Part shown: positions 48,634 through 56,360 of the stretch, piece after piece
How the letters are laid out: every line of letters starts with the position of its first letter
How positions within the stretch are numbered: position 1 is the first letter of the stretch
DNA from: 3-1-20CM-4-69-9 sp963833655
Lineage (GTDB): Bacteria > Actinomycetota > Thermoleophilia > Gaiellales > Gaiellaceae
NCBI GenBank assembly: GCA_963833655.1
Contig: CAWHYL010000005.1
Span: 558,001 to 622,000 of the forward strand
Direction of reading: 5' to 3'
DNA: 64,000 bases
Made by a program: the position numbers and the translations under genes
The notes under the pieces: model-generated
The model's input: the letters and a program-made list of their open reading frames with translations, nothing else
Told to the model about the DNA's origin: nothing
Database searches by the model: none

Positions 48634-49936
48634 GCGCGGCGTAGTCGACGTCCCCGAGGGCGTCCTCACGCCAACCCTGCAGCCGCGGCGACACCAGTCG
48701 CGCATCCACGACCCAGGCGACCGGAACGAATCGCGCCGACGCGCGCAGGTCGGCGTCGAAGCGCGCGAGCGCCGGGCCCTGCGCGCCGGCGCCGAGCGCG
48801 CGGAGCAGGAGGCGGCGCGAGCCGAGGCGGTCGCGCAGGGCGAGCTCGGCCGGCAGCGCCTCCGCCTGTGGGTAAGCCGCGACCCAGCGGTCGAACGAGC
48901 CGTCGAGTGCCGGGGCCGACTCGCTGACGAGCAACGGCCCGAGCCCGATGTCGCGCCAGTCGCCGTAGAGGAGGCGGGCGCCGCTCCGAAGCCCCGGGTC
49001 GTCGGGAACGCCGATGCGGACGCGGACACGCGGCAGCGTCGCGATCGCCTTCAGCGCGTCGCGAAACGCCCGAGGCGGGACCTTCTTCGCCGTCGTGACG
49101 ACGGACGAGGCGGCCGCGCCGCGTGCTTCCGTGACGAGGTCGGCGTAGTCGCCGCGGTTCGCGGTGTCCCAGTACACGCGGCGAAGCGCAGGCGTCACGC
49201 GCCGCAGGGCCACGCCGTCGAGCGCGAGCAGCGTCCGCACCTGGACGAGATCCCCCAGCCGCGCGCGCGTCCCTGCGAGCTCTCCGGCCGGCACGGGCGC
49301 CTCGTCGACGTCGCCGCGCTCGAACGCACGCTCCGCCGCGCGAGGCGTGTACCGGCGGAAGAGCAGCGTCAGGTTCGCATTGCGCGCGACGAACTGGTCG
49401 GCCGAGCCGGAGACAAGGTGGAACGGGCCGGGCACCGAGCGCGGCGCCGAGGCGACGGTCGTCAGCGCGTACGGAAAGCGGCGCCAGGCGTACGGCAGCA
49501 GCACGACCAGCCGGTTCGCGGCCGGAGCCGAGACTCGCGCGCCGACGAACAACCAGCGCAACGGAGCGTCTTGCAACTGCTGCACCCGCCGCAGCGCCGC
49601 GGCGATCGCCGGCGCGTCGCGACAGGTGAACGTCCACCTCCGAAACCCATCGCTCGCCGCCCAGCCTCTGCACAGGCCCGCGACAGGAGCACCGGTCGCG
49701 GGATCGATGCGCAACGCGGTCGAGTAGAGCGCGCGCGCCAGCGTCGTGTCGTCGCGCGTGCGCGCGAGTGCGGGATCGATCGGCCAGCGGTAGTCGGTCA
49801 GCGCGACCCGGACGACGTTCGGCGGCCCTTGCGCGGACGACACCACCGGCTTCTGACCGTCGCCGCTGCCGCAGCCGGCGAGCGCGAGGACGGCGCCGAG
49901 CGCCGCTACTTCAGCGCGTGGAAGAGAGCGACGCAG
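48602..49936 (-). CDS. Orphan SBP-family-5-like lipoprotein with nonstandard start
   Basis: About 444 residues if read from CTG 49936. The first standard start, GTG 49846, gives a protein without export signal, but the codons before it in frame read LRRSLPRAEVAALGAVLALAGC, a convincing lipoprotein signal with lipobox LAGC; no ATG, GTG or TTG lies upstream within reach. The mature part resembles a shortened peptide-binding protein: VVRVALTDYRWPIDPALART, ALRIDPATGAPVAGLCRGWA, WTFTCRDAPAIAAALRRVQ and a MPDG-like RVRIGVPDDPGLRSGARLLY lobe. No permease is adjacent. It overlaps secG by 31 bp. A CTG start or a start-codon mutation is inferred. Confidence 0.7.
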   Translation of the reverse strand: MRRSLPRAEVAALGAVLALAGCGSGDGQKPVVSSAQGPPNVVRVALTDYRWPIDPALARTRDDTTLARALYSTALRIDPATGAPVAGLCRGWAASDGFRRWTFTCRDAPAIAAALRRVQQLQDAPLRWLFVGARVSAPAANRLVVLLPYAWRRFPYALTTVASAPRSVPGPFHLVSGSADQFVARNANLTLLFRRYTPRAAERAFERGDVDEAPVPAGELAGTRARLGDLVQVRTLLALDGVALRRVTPALRRVYWDTANRGDYADLVTEARGAAASSVVTTAKKVPPRAFRDALKAIATLPRVRVRIGVPDDPGLRSGARLLYGDWRDIGLGPLLVSESAPALDGSFDRWVAAYPQAEALPAELALRDRLGSRRLLLRALGAGAQGPALARFDADLRASARFVPVAWVVDARLVSPRLQGWREDALGDVDYAALRSLASSRRP

Positions 49937-50127
49937 TTGAACGTGAAGAGGACCGCGACGACGACGGTCAGCCGCGTCAGGTTGCGCTCGACGATGTGCG
50001 TGCCGCCTTGCGACGCGGGAGTGAACCCCATCCCGCCGAGCCCGGTGTCGCGCCCGGAGTGCAGCAGGATCAGGGCGCAGAGCCCGATCGAGAGCAGAAC
50101 CTGGAAGACCGCGAGCACCGGTGCCAT
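49906..50127 (-). CDS. secG: Preprotein translocase subunit SecG
   Basis: 73 residues from ATG 50127. Two membrane helices: VLAVFQVLLSIGLCALILLH and RLTVVVAVLFTFNCVALFHA, separated by the conserved SecG loop SGRDTGLGGMGFTPASQGGT. It assists the SecYE channel in protein export. It is not next to a tpiA/pgk cluster here; instead a receiver protein lies upstream (21 bp) and an orphan lipoprotein downstream, overlapping by 31 bp. Confidence 0.92.
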   Translation of the reverse strand: MAPVLAVFQVLLSIGLCALILLHSGRDTGLGGMGFTPASQGGTHIVERNLTRLTVVVAVLFTFNCVALFHALK

Positions 50128-50148
50128 CGCGTGGCCAGGGTAGCAGCG

Positions 50149-50544
50149 TCAGCGACTGCCGATCTCGACGATGGCGTCGAGCAGCTCGGCGGCGATGCGC
50201 TCCTTCGTGACGTAGCCGGCCGCCCCCGCCTCGCGCGCGCGGTCGACGTCGGCGCGGGAGTTCGAGCCGGTGAGCATGAGGATGCAGGCCGTCGGCCAGT
50301 GCTTGCGGATCTGCTTCGTGGCCTGCAGTCCGTCCATGACCGGCATCGCGATGTCCATCAGCGTCACGTCCGGCCGCAGCTTCAGCGCCAGGCGCACGGC
50401 TTCGGCGCCGTCCGCCGCATGGCCCGCGGCCTCGAGCCGGTCATCCGTGCCGAGGATCGCCTCGAGCGCCTCCGCGAACATGCGGTGGTCGTCCGCGATC
50501 AGCACGCGGATCTTCTCGTTCAGCGGTCGAATGGCGGCCTCCAC
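50149..50544 (-). CDS. Single-domain response regulator
   Basis: About 131 residues from GTG 50544, preceded by GGGAG (TTG 50565 is an alternative). A complete receiver domain: IRVLIADDHRMFAEALEAIL with the acidic pair D18-D19, phospho-acceptor D64 in VTLMDIAMPVMDGLQA, Thr in ACILMLTGSNSR and Lys in GYVTKERIAAELL. There is no output domain. The sequence is NarL-like, so the HTH may have been lost or it may act by protein contact or as a phosphate sink. It diverges from a small helical protein gene. Confidence 0.85.
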   Translation of the reverse strand: MEAAIRPLNEKIRVLIADDHRMFAEALEAILGTDDRLEAAGHAADGAEAVRLALKLRPDVTLMDIAMPVMDGLQATKQIRKHWPTACILMLTGSNSRADVDRAREAGAAGYVTKERIAAELLDAIVEIGSR

Positions 50545-50587
50545 CCGGCTTACTCCCGGTGACAATCTGACTTGTTACGGTGATTTT

Positions 50588-50815
50588 GTGAAGGGGGACG
50601 CTCGCGAGCGCATTCAGAAGCTGCTCGTGACGGGCGACAACCGCCTCAAGCAGGGCGTCGACCCGGCCAAGGCCAGGCAGAGCTATGAACAGGCGCTCGC
50701 GGAGGCGCGCGAGGCCGGCCTGGAGGAGTCGATCGCGCCGCTCGTCGCGCTCAGGCTCGCCGACCTCGAGCGGCTCGCTCGAGAATCTCCTCCACCTTCT
50801 CCGCCTGACGCCTGA
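50588..50815 (+). CDS. Small TPR-like helical protein, 75 residues
   Basis: GTG 50588 follows GGTGA with four bases spacing. The protein KGDARERIQKLLVTGDNRLK, ARQSYEQALAEAREAGLEES, IAPLVALRLADLERLARE is a helical pair in tetratricopeptide style, ending in a Pro-rich tail. Not recognised as a named family. It is divergent from the receiver protein gene with 43 bp between starts and overlaps the convergent glycosyltransferase gene by 65 bp. A protein-protein interaction role is a guess. Confidence 0.65.
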   Translation: MKGDARERIQKLLVTGDNRLKQGVDPAKARQSYEQALAEAREAGLEESIAPLVALRLADLERLARESPPPSPPDA

Positions 50816-51746
50816 CGTCGTGCTGCTCGGCCGCCGCACGGGCGGCCGGGTTCGGGCACGGCAGCCCGGCGGCGGCCTCGAGCGCCGCCGCGAGCGCCGC
50901 CTCGTCGGCCGGGTCGACGAGCACGCCTGCCTCCGGCGGAACGAACTCAGGCGGGCCGCCGATTCTCGTCGCGACGACGCTACGACCGCACGCCATTGCC
51001 TCGAGCAGCGCCTGTCCGAACGGCTCGATCAGGCTCGGCTGGCAGACGACGTGCGCTCCCGCGATCTGTGCCGGGACGCCGTCGTACGGGATCCGGCCGA
51101 GCAGCTGAACGCCCGGACGCCGCTCGAGCTGTGCGCGCAGCGGCCCGTCGCCGACGAAGGTCAGCGTTCCGCGGCCGAGCTGCGCGAACGCGTCCGCGAG
51201 GCGGAGCACGTTCTTCCGCCCGATCAGCGACGCGATGCAGAGAAAGCGCGGGCCGTCGTGCGGCGCCGGCGCGACGGCGAAACGCTCGAGGTCGACGCCG
51301 GAGTCGACGACCTCGGTCTTGCCGCGCGCCTGCGGCACCTTCGTCTCGAGCTCGCGCCGGAGATAGTCTGACACCGCGATCACGGCCGCTGCGCGCCGAA
51401 CGACGAGCCGCGTCGCCGCGCCGATGCCCGGCCGCCAGCCGACGTTCCGGACGTCGCGGCCGTGAGCCGTGACGACGAGCGGCGCACCGCCGGCGAGCGC
51501 GGCGATGAGCCCGGTCGGCACGAGGAAGTGCGCGTACACCACGTCCGGCCGAAACCGCCGTGCCGCCTGCAACGTCAGCCCCGACAGCGTCAGGTACTTG
51601 CGCTTGCCGCCGCCGCGACGGTCGAGCACGGCCCGCTCGACGACGTGCCCGCGCGCGGCGAGCGCCTCCTCGAGGCTGCGGACGAAGACGCCCAGGTCGG
51701 GATCGGTCGGGCCTGGGTACATCTGCGAGACAAGCAGGATTCTCAC
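50751..51746 (-). CDS. GT4 glycosyltransferase
   Basis: 331 residues from GTG 51746. GT-B fold: RILLVSQMYPGPTDPDLGVF, DVVYAHFLVPTGLIAALAGG and LVVTAHGRDVRNVGW in the acceptor half; FLCIASLIGRKNVLRLADAF, LTFVGDGPLRAQL, HVVCQPSLIEPFGQALLEAM with the conserved E-x7-E glutamates, and RIGGPPEFVPPEAGVLVDP in the donor half. The sugar and acceptor are unknown; polysaccharide or glycolipid synthesis is likely. It diverges from the ABC exporter operon with only 20 bp between starts, and the exporter could move its product. Confidence 0.85.
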   Translation of the reverse strand: MRILLVSQMYPGPTDPDLGVFVRSLEEALAARGHVVERAVLDRRGGGKRKYLTLSGLTLQAARRFRPDVVYAHFLVPTGLIAALAGGAPLVVTAHGRDVRNVGWRPGIGAATRLVVRRAAAVIAVSDYLRRELETKVPQARGKTEVVDSGVDLERFAVAPAPHDGPRFLCIASLIGRKNVLRLADAFAQLGRGTLTFVGDGPLRAQLERRPGVQLLGRIPYDGVPAQIAGAHVVCQPSLIEPFGQALLEAMACGRSVVATRIGGPPEFVPPEAGVLVDPADEAALAAALEAAAGLPCPNPAARAAAEQHDVRRQAEKVEEILERAARGRRA

Positions 51747-51766
51747 GTGTAGATAGCTTGCAGCCC

Positions 51767-52750
51767 GTGCCCGACCCGGTCGTCCACGTCGCCGAGCTTA
51801 CGAAGATCTACAAGGTGCCCGAGCGCGAGGCCGGGCTCCGTGCCGCCGCGAAAGCACTCGTTCGACGCAAGACACGCGACGTGCGCGCCGTCGAGGGGAT
51901 CTCCTTCGACGTCGGCGCGGGGGAGGTCGTCGGCTTCCTCGGCCCGAACGGTGCCGGCAAGACGACCTCGCTGAAGATGCTCGCGGGGCTCCTGTATCCG
52001 ACCGGCGGCAATGCCCTGGTGCTCGGCTACGTGCCGTCGAGACGCGAGCGCGACTACCTGCGGCAGATGACGATGGTGATGGGGAACCGAAACCAGCTGC
52101 AGTGGGACATCCCGGCCCTCGACTCGTATGAGCTGAACCGCGCGATCTACCGCCTGCAGCGCGAGGACTACGTCGCGATGCGCGACGAGCTGATCGAGCT
52201 GCTCGACGTCGGCGACCTCGTCCGCAAGCCGGTACGCAACCTGTCGCTCGGCGAGCGGATGAAGGTCGAGATCGTCGGCGCGCTGCTGCACCGGCCGCAG
52301 GTGCTCTTCCTCGACGAGCCGACGATCGGGCTCGACGTGACGATGCAGAAGCGGATCCGCACGTTCATCGCGGAGTACAACAAGCGACACGGCGCGACGG
52401 TGCTGTTGACGAGCCACTACATGGCGGACGTCGAGGCGCTGTGCAAGCGGGTGATCGTCATCCACCACGGCCGCATCCTCTTCGACGGCGCGCTCGCGAC
52501 CCTCGCGGACGAGTTCGCGGCATACAAGACGATCGGCGTCGTCCTGCAGAACGGCGGCGCGCCGCTCGACGCATACGGCGAGGTCGTCCATCACGAAGGC
52601 GACCGCGTGTCGCTGCGCGTCCCGAAGGCGGAGACCTCACGCGTGGCCGCGCGCTTGCTGGCCGACCACGAGGTGCTCGACCTGACGATCGAGGAGCCGC
52701 CGATCGAGGACGTGATCGAGTCCGTCTTCGCCCAGCCGGCGACCGTATGA
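51767..52750 (+). CDS. ABC-2 exporter ATPase subunit
   Basis: 327 residues from GTG 51767. Walker A FLGPNGAGKTTSLKML (58-73), Q-loop region VMGNRNQLQWDIPALDSYEL, signature NLSLGERMKVEIVGALLHRP, Walker B VLFLDEPTIGLDVTMQKRIR and H-loop LTSHYMADVEALCKR. The sequence GNRNQLQWD after the Q-loop is characteristic of the ATPases paired with DUF990-type permeases. A C-terminal regulatory extension of about 80 residues is present. It is coupled to the first permease (ATGA). The cargo is unknown. Confidence 0.9.
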   Translation: MPDPVVHVAELTKIYKVPEREAGLRAAAKALVRRKTRDVRAVEGISFDVGAGEVVGFLGPNGAGKTTSLKMLAGLLYPTGGNALVLGYVPSRRERDYLRQMTMVMGNRNQLQWDIPALDSYELNRAIYRLQREDYVAMRDELIELLDVGDLVRKPVRNLSLGERMKVEIVGALLHRPQVLFLDEPTIGLDVTMQKRIRTFIAEYNKRHGATVLLTSHYMADVEALCKRVIVIHHGRILFDGALATLADEFAAYKTIGVVLQNGGAPLDAYGEVVHHEGDRVSLRVPKAETSRVAARLLADHEVLDLTIEEPPIEDVIESVFAQPATV

Positions 52751-53589
52751 GCGTCGACGTCGCTCGTTTGCCCGAAGCGGGACGCTGGCGCTCGCTCTAC
52801 GACTTCTACGTGACGACGATGCGCACGGCTGTCGCCGCACAACTGCAGTACCGCGTCACGAACTACTTCTACATGCTCGGCATGATCGCCGAGCCCGTCG
52901 TCTACCTCGTCGTCTGGACGACGATCGCGGAGGAGCAGGGCGGTGCCATCAACGGGATCACGACCGGCGAGTTCGCCGCGTACTACATCGTCTGGACGCT
53001 CGTCCGGAACATGAACATCGTCTTCGGCGCGCCCTTCTGGGAGCACCGGATCCGCGAAGGGCGCCTTGCCGGCGACCTGCTGAAGCCGATGTACATCCTC
53101 CACTACGACCTCGCCTACTTCGCCGGCTGGAAGTTCGTCGTCGTCGCGATGTGGCTCCCGATCGCGGCCGGGCTGGCGGCGGTGTTCCACCCGACCCTCG
53201 ACCCCTCGGCGCTCGAGATCGTCGTGTTCATCTTCGCGATCTGGGGCGCGTACCTCGTGCGCAGCATGTTCCAGGGGACGATCGGGATGCTCAACTTCTG
53301 GACGACCCGTGGCGCGGCGGTCTTCGACCTCTACATGGCGGTCGAGATGCTGCTGTCGGGACGGCTCGTGCCGCTGCAGCTGATGCCGGGCTGGGTGCAG
53401 ACCCTGGCCAACTTCCTGCCGTTCAAATGGACGTTCGGGTTTCCGATCGAGGCGCTCGTCGGCAACATGTCCACGCGCAACCTGCTGCTCGGCCTCTGTG
53501 CCCAGGCGCTCTGGATCGGGATCGGGCTGGTGCTTTTCAACCTCGCGTGGACGCACGCGATCAAGCGGTTCGTCTCGGTGGGCAATTGA
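52747..53589 (+). CDS. ABC-2 exporter permease, DUF990-type, first subunit
   Basis: 280 residues from ATG 52747, overlapping the ATPase stop. Six membrane segments; family elements are QLQYRVTNYFYMLGMIAEPV near the N-terminus, WTLVRNMNIVFGAPFWEHRI, REGRLAGDLLKPMYILHYDL and ALVGNMSTRNLLLGLCAQAL. The EGRLAGDLLKP stretch corresponds to the coupling helix in ABC-2 transporters. It forms the channel with the next gene product. Export of a lipid-linked or drug-like compound is inferred from the family. Confidence 0.88.
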   Translation: MSVDVARLPEAGRWRSLYDFYVTTMRTAVAAQLQYRVTNYFYMLGMIAEPVVYLVVWTTIAEEQGGAINGITTGEFAAYYIVWTLVRNMNIVFGAPFWEHRIREGRLAGDLLKPMYILHYDLAYFAGWKFVVVAMWLPIAAGLAAVFHPTLDPSALEIVVFIFAIWGAYLVRSMFQGTIGMLNFWTTRGAAVFDLYMAVEMLLSGRLVPLQLMPGWVQTLANFLPFKWTFGFPIEALVGNMSTRNLLLGLCAQALWIGIGLVLFNLAWTHAIKRFVSVGN

Positions 53590-54371
53590 ACGCGCTGCGC
53601 GTCAGCTGGCTGTTCCTGAAGATCGGCGTGATCAACGAACTGCAGTACCGCGTCAACTTCTTCGTGCAGCTCTTGCAGTCCTTGATCCAGGTCGGGACGG
53701 CACTCGTCATGCTGGCGCTCGTCTACTCGCACACGACCGCGTTGAACGGCTGGACGCAGCCGGAGCTGCTGTCGCTGATCGGTATCCAGGTCCTCCTCGG
53801 CGGGTTCATCCACGCGTTCATCCAGCCGAACATGCTCCAGCTGATGCAGGACGTGCAGGAAGGCACGCTCGACTACGCACTGACCAAGCCCGAGGACTCG
53901 CAGCTGCTGATCAGCGTGCGGATGGTGCGGATGTGGCAGGTCGTCGAGATCGTCTCGGGACTGATCCTGCTCCTCGTCGGCCTCTCCGGCGTGCAGAACG
54001 AGATCGGCCCGGCCGACGCGGTTGCGTTCGGCATCGCGCTCCTGATCGGCGGCGTGCTCGTCTACTGCTTCTGGCTCGTGATGACGACCGGTGCGTTCTG
54101 GATCGTGCGCATGGAGAACGTCCTCGAGCTGTTCGAAGGCATCTACCAGACCGGCCGCTGGCCGGTCACCGTGTATCCCGGCTGGCTGCGCTACAGCGTC
54201 ACCTTCCTCGTCCCGATCGGCTTTGCGGTGACGGTGCCGGCAGAGGCGCTGACGTCACGGCTGCAGTGGGAGACACTCGTCTTCGCGCTCTTCTTCGGCG
54301 TGGCGGTATTCGCGTTCACGCGCTGGTTCTGGCACTTCGGCCTGCGGAACTACTCGGGCGCTTCGGCCTAG
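53586..54371 (+). CDS. ABC-2 exporter permease, DUF990-type, second subunit
   Basis: 261 residues from TTG 53586, in a TTGA overlap with the previous stop. Six membrane segments with the same family landmarks: INELQYRVNFFVQLLQSLIQ, QPNMLQLMQDVQEGTLDYAL with TKPEDSQLL (coupling helix), LELFEGIYQTGRWPVTVYPG and GFAVTVPAEALTSRL. It pairs with the first permease as a heterodimer. The stop overlaps the convergent VOC gene by four bases. Confidence 0.88.
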   Translation: MNALRVSWLFLKIGVINELQYRVNFFVQLLQSLIQVGTALVMLALVYSHTTALNGWTQPELLSLIGIQVLLGGFIHAFIQPNMLQLMQDVQEGTLDYALTKPEDSQLLISVRMVRMWQVVEIVSGLILLLVGLSGVQNEIGPADAVAFGIALLIGGVLVYCFWLVMTTGAFWIVRMENVLELFEGIYQTGRWPVTVYPGWLRYSVTFLVPIGFAVTVPAEALTSRLQWETLVFALFFGVAVFAFTRWFWHFGLRNYSGASA

Positions 54372-54769
54372 GCCGAGGGCGACCAGAACTCGAGCAGGTT
54401 CCCGTCCGGGTCGTAGAAGTAGTACGACCGGGCATTCATCCAATCGAGCTGCTCGGGCCCGTAGGCCTCGACGCCCGCCGCGCGGACACGGTCGACGGCG
54501 GCGTCGAGCTCGTCGCGCGCGACCTCGAAGGCAAAGTGGACGTGACCGAAGCGCTCGCCTTCCGGATACGGCGAGTGCTGTTCGTACATCAGCGGGCCAC
54601 GGTGGAGCGCGAGGCGCTGCTTGCGGTCGTTCGAGCCGGCGAAGAACCAGGCCCACTCGTCGCGCGTGCGATGCTCGAGCTCGAGGCCGACGACGTGCTC
54701 GTAGAAGTCAGCGGCCTTCGGGACGTCCTCGACGATCAGGACGATCTCGGAGAAGCCGCGGCTGCTCAC
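54368..54769 (-). CDS. VOC-superfamily protein (glyoxalase/dioxygenase type)
   Basis: 133 residues from GTG 54769, coupled to the mutase gene (GTGA). Two beta-alpha-beta-beta-beta units: EIVLIVEDVPKAADFYEHVV, GLELEHRTRDEWAWFF, then RFGHVHFAFEVARDELDAAV and the typical end ARSYYFYDPDGNLLEFW. The usual first metal ligand (His at the start of the first strand) is missing, whereas His in GHVHFAF and Glu in LLEFW are kept. Despite sitting behind methylmalonyl-CoA mutase, the terminus looks like the glyoxalase/FosB branch and not like methylmalonyl-CoA epimerase. The function is open. Confidence 0.75.
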   Translation of the reverse strand: MSSRGFSEIVLIVEDVPKAADFYEHVVGLELEHRTRDEWAWFFAGSNDRKQRLALHRGPLMYEQHSPYPEGERFGHVHFAFEVARDELDAAVDRVRAAGVEAYGPEQLDWMNARSYYFYDPDGNLLEFWSPSA

Positions 54770-56343
54770 CGCTGCGCGTCGTAGACGCCGAACTCGTCGC
54801 GCAACGCGTCGCAGATCTCGCCCACGGTGCAGCGCACGCGCAGCGCTTCGCGCATCGGGACGAGGAGATTGCCCTCGCCGCGCGCGACGTCGCGCAGCGC
54901 CGCGAGCGCCGCGTCGGCTTCCTCGCGGTTCCGCTCGGCGCGGACGCGCGCCGTGCGGTCGAGCTGCCGTTTCTCGGCCGCCGGGTCGAGGCGGTGCAGC
55001 TGGATCGGCTCCTCGTCACCTTCCGTGAAGCGGTTCACGCCGACGATCACGCGTTCGCCGCTCTCCACCTCCTGCTGCCAGCGGAACGCCGCCTGCTCGA
55101 TCTCGTCCTGCACGAAGCCCGCCTCGATCGCCGCAACGGCGCCGCCGAGCTCGTCGACGCGCCCGATCAGCTCCCAGGCCTTCGCCTCGAGCTCGTCGGT
55201 CAGGGCCTCGATGAAGTAGGAGCCGCCAAGGGGGTCCGCCGTGTCGGTCCCGCCCGCCTCGTGCGCGAGCAGCTGCTGCGTCCGCAGCGCGATCTGGACG
55301 GCGTGCTCGCTCGGCAGCGCGAGTGCCTCGTCATAGCCATTCGTGTGGATCGACTGCGCGCCGCCGCACACGGCCGACAGCGCCTGCACGGCGACGCGGA
55401 CGACGTTGTTGTCCGGCTGCTGAGCCGTCAGCGTCGAGCCGCCGGTCTGCGCGTGGAAGCGGAGCGCCCACGCCTTCGGGTTCGTTGCGCCGAACCGCTC
55501 GCGCATGATGCGCGCCCACAACCGGCGCGCGGCCCGGAACTTCGCCACCTCCTGAAAGAAGTGGTTGTGCGCGTTGAAGAAGAACGACAGGCGCGCGCCG
55601 AACGCGTCCGGCGACAGCCCCGCATCGACCGCGGCTTGGCAGTAGGCGATCCCGTCCGCGAGCGTGAACGCGAGCTCCTGCACCGCCGTCGAGCCGGCCT
55701 CGCGGATGTGGTAGCCCGAGATCGAGATCGTGTTCCACTTCGGGATCCGCTCCGCGCAGTACGCGAACAGGTCGGTCGTGATCCGCATCGACGGCCGCGG
55801 CGGGAAAATGTAGTTGCCGCGCGCGATGTACTCCTTGAGCACGTCGTTCTGCACGGTGCCGCGCAACGCGTTCCCCGGGACCCCTTGCTTCTCCGCGACG
55901 AGCTCGTACAGGAGGAGCAGCAACGCCGCGGGGGCGTTGATCGTCATCGACGTCGAGACCTCACCGAGCGGGATCGAGTCGAAGAGCAGCTCCATGTCGG
56001 CGAACGAGTCGATCGCGACGCCGGTGCGGCCGACCTCGCCGGCGGCGTGCGGGTCGTCCGAGTCGTAGCCGAGCTGCGTCGGCAGGTCGAACGCGACCGA
56101 AAGGCCCATCTGGCCGCGCTCGAGCAGGTAGCGGAAGCGCCCGTTCGTCTCCTCGGCGGAAGCGAACCCTGCGTACTGCCGGATCGTCCACGGTCGCCCC
56201 CGGTACATATCGGGGTACGGCCCGCGGGTGAACGGGAACTCCCCCGGCGGCTCGAGCGCCTCGGGCGCATCGTCCGCCGTGTACACCGGCTTGAGCTCGA
56301 TGCCGGAGTCGGTCTCGCGCCGCTCCTCTCCGGTGGTCGCCAT
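54766..56343 (-). CDS. Methylmalonyl-CoA mutase, catalytic (alpha) chain without B12 domain
   Basis: 525 residues from ATG 56343. It interconverts methylmalonyl-CoA and succinyl-CoA using adenosylcobalamin. The TIM-barrel landmarks are RGPYPDMYRGRPWTIRQYAG with the substrate Tyr, AEETNGRFRYLLERGQMGLS, AFDLPTQLGYDSDD, FPPRPSMRITTDLFAYCAER with the CoA Arg, TISISGYHIREAGSTAVQEL with the active His, and SIHTNGYDEALALPSE. The C-terminal cobalamin-binding domain (DxHxxG) is absent, so a small subunit encoded elsewhere is required. Tyr and Arg identities favour methylmalonyl over isobutyryl substrate. It diverges from the moaDE gene 18 bp away and is coupled to the VOC gene. Confidence 0.9.
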   Translation of the reverse strand: MATTGEERRETDSGIELKPVYTADDAPEALEPPGEFPFTRGPYPDMYRGRPWTIRQYAGFASAEETNGRFRYLLERGQMGLSVAFDLPTQLGYDSDDPHAAGEVGRTGVAIDSFADMELLFDSIPLGEVSTSMTINAPAALLLLLYELVAEKQGVPGNALRGTVQNDVLKEYIARGNYIFPPRPSMRITTDLFAYCAERIPKWNTISISGYHIREAGSTAVQELAFTLADGIAYCQAAVDAGLSPDAFGARLSFFFNAHNHFFQEVAKFRAARRLWARIMRERFGATNPKAWALRFHAQTGGSTLTAQQPDNNVVRVAVQALSAVCGGAQSIHTNGYDEALALPSEHAVQIALRTQQLLAHEAGGTDTADPLGGSYFIEALTDELEAKAWELIGRVDELGGAVAAIEAGFVQDEIEQAAFRWQQEVESGERVIVGVNRFTEGDEEPIQLHRLDPAAEKRQLDRTARVRAERNREEADAALAALRDVARGEGNLLVPMREALRVRCTVGEICDALRDEFGVYDAQR

Positions 56344-56360
56344 CGGCAAGATGCTACGTC

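Noticed and set aside
54368..54769. Calling the VOC gene methylmalonyl-CoA epimerase from its position
   Set aside because: The YFYDPDGNLLEFW ending and missing first His fit the glyoxalase branch better; context alone is not enough.
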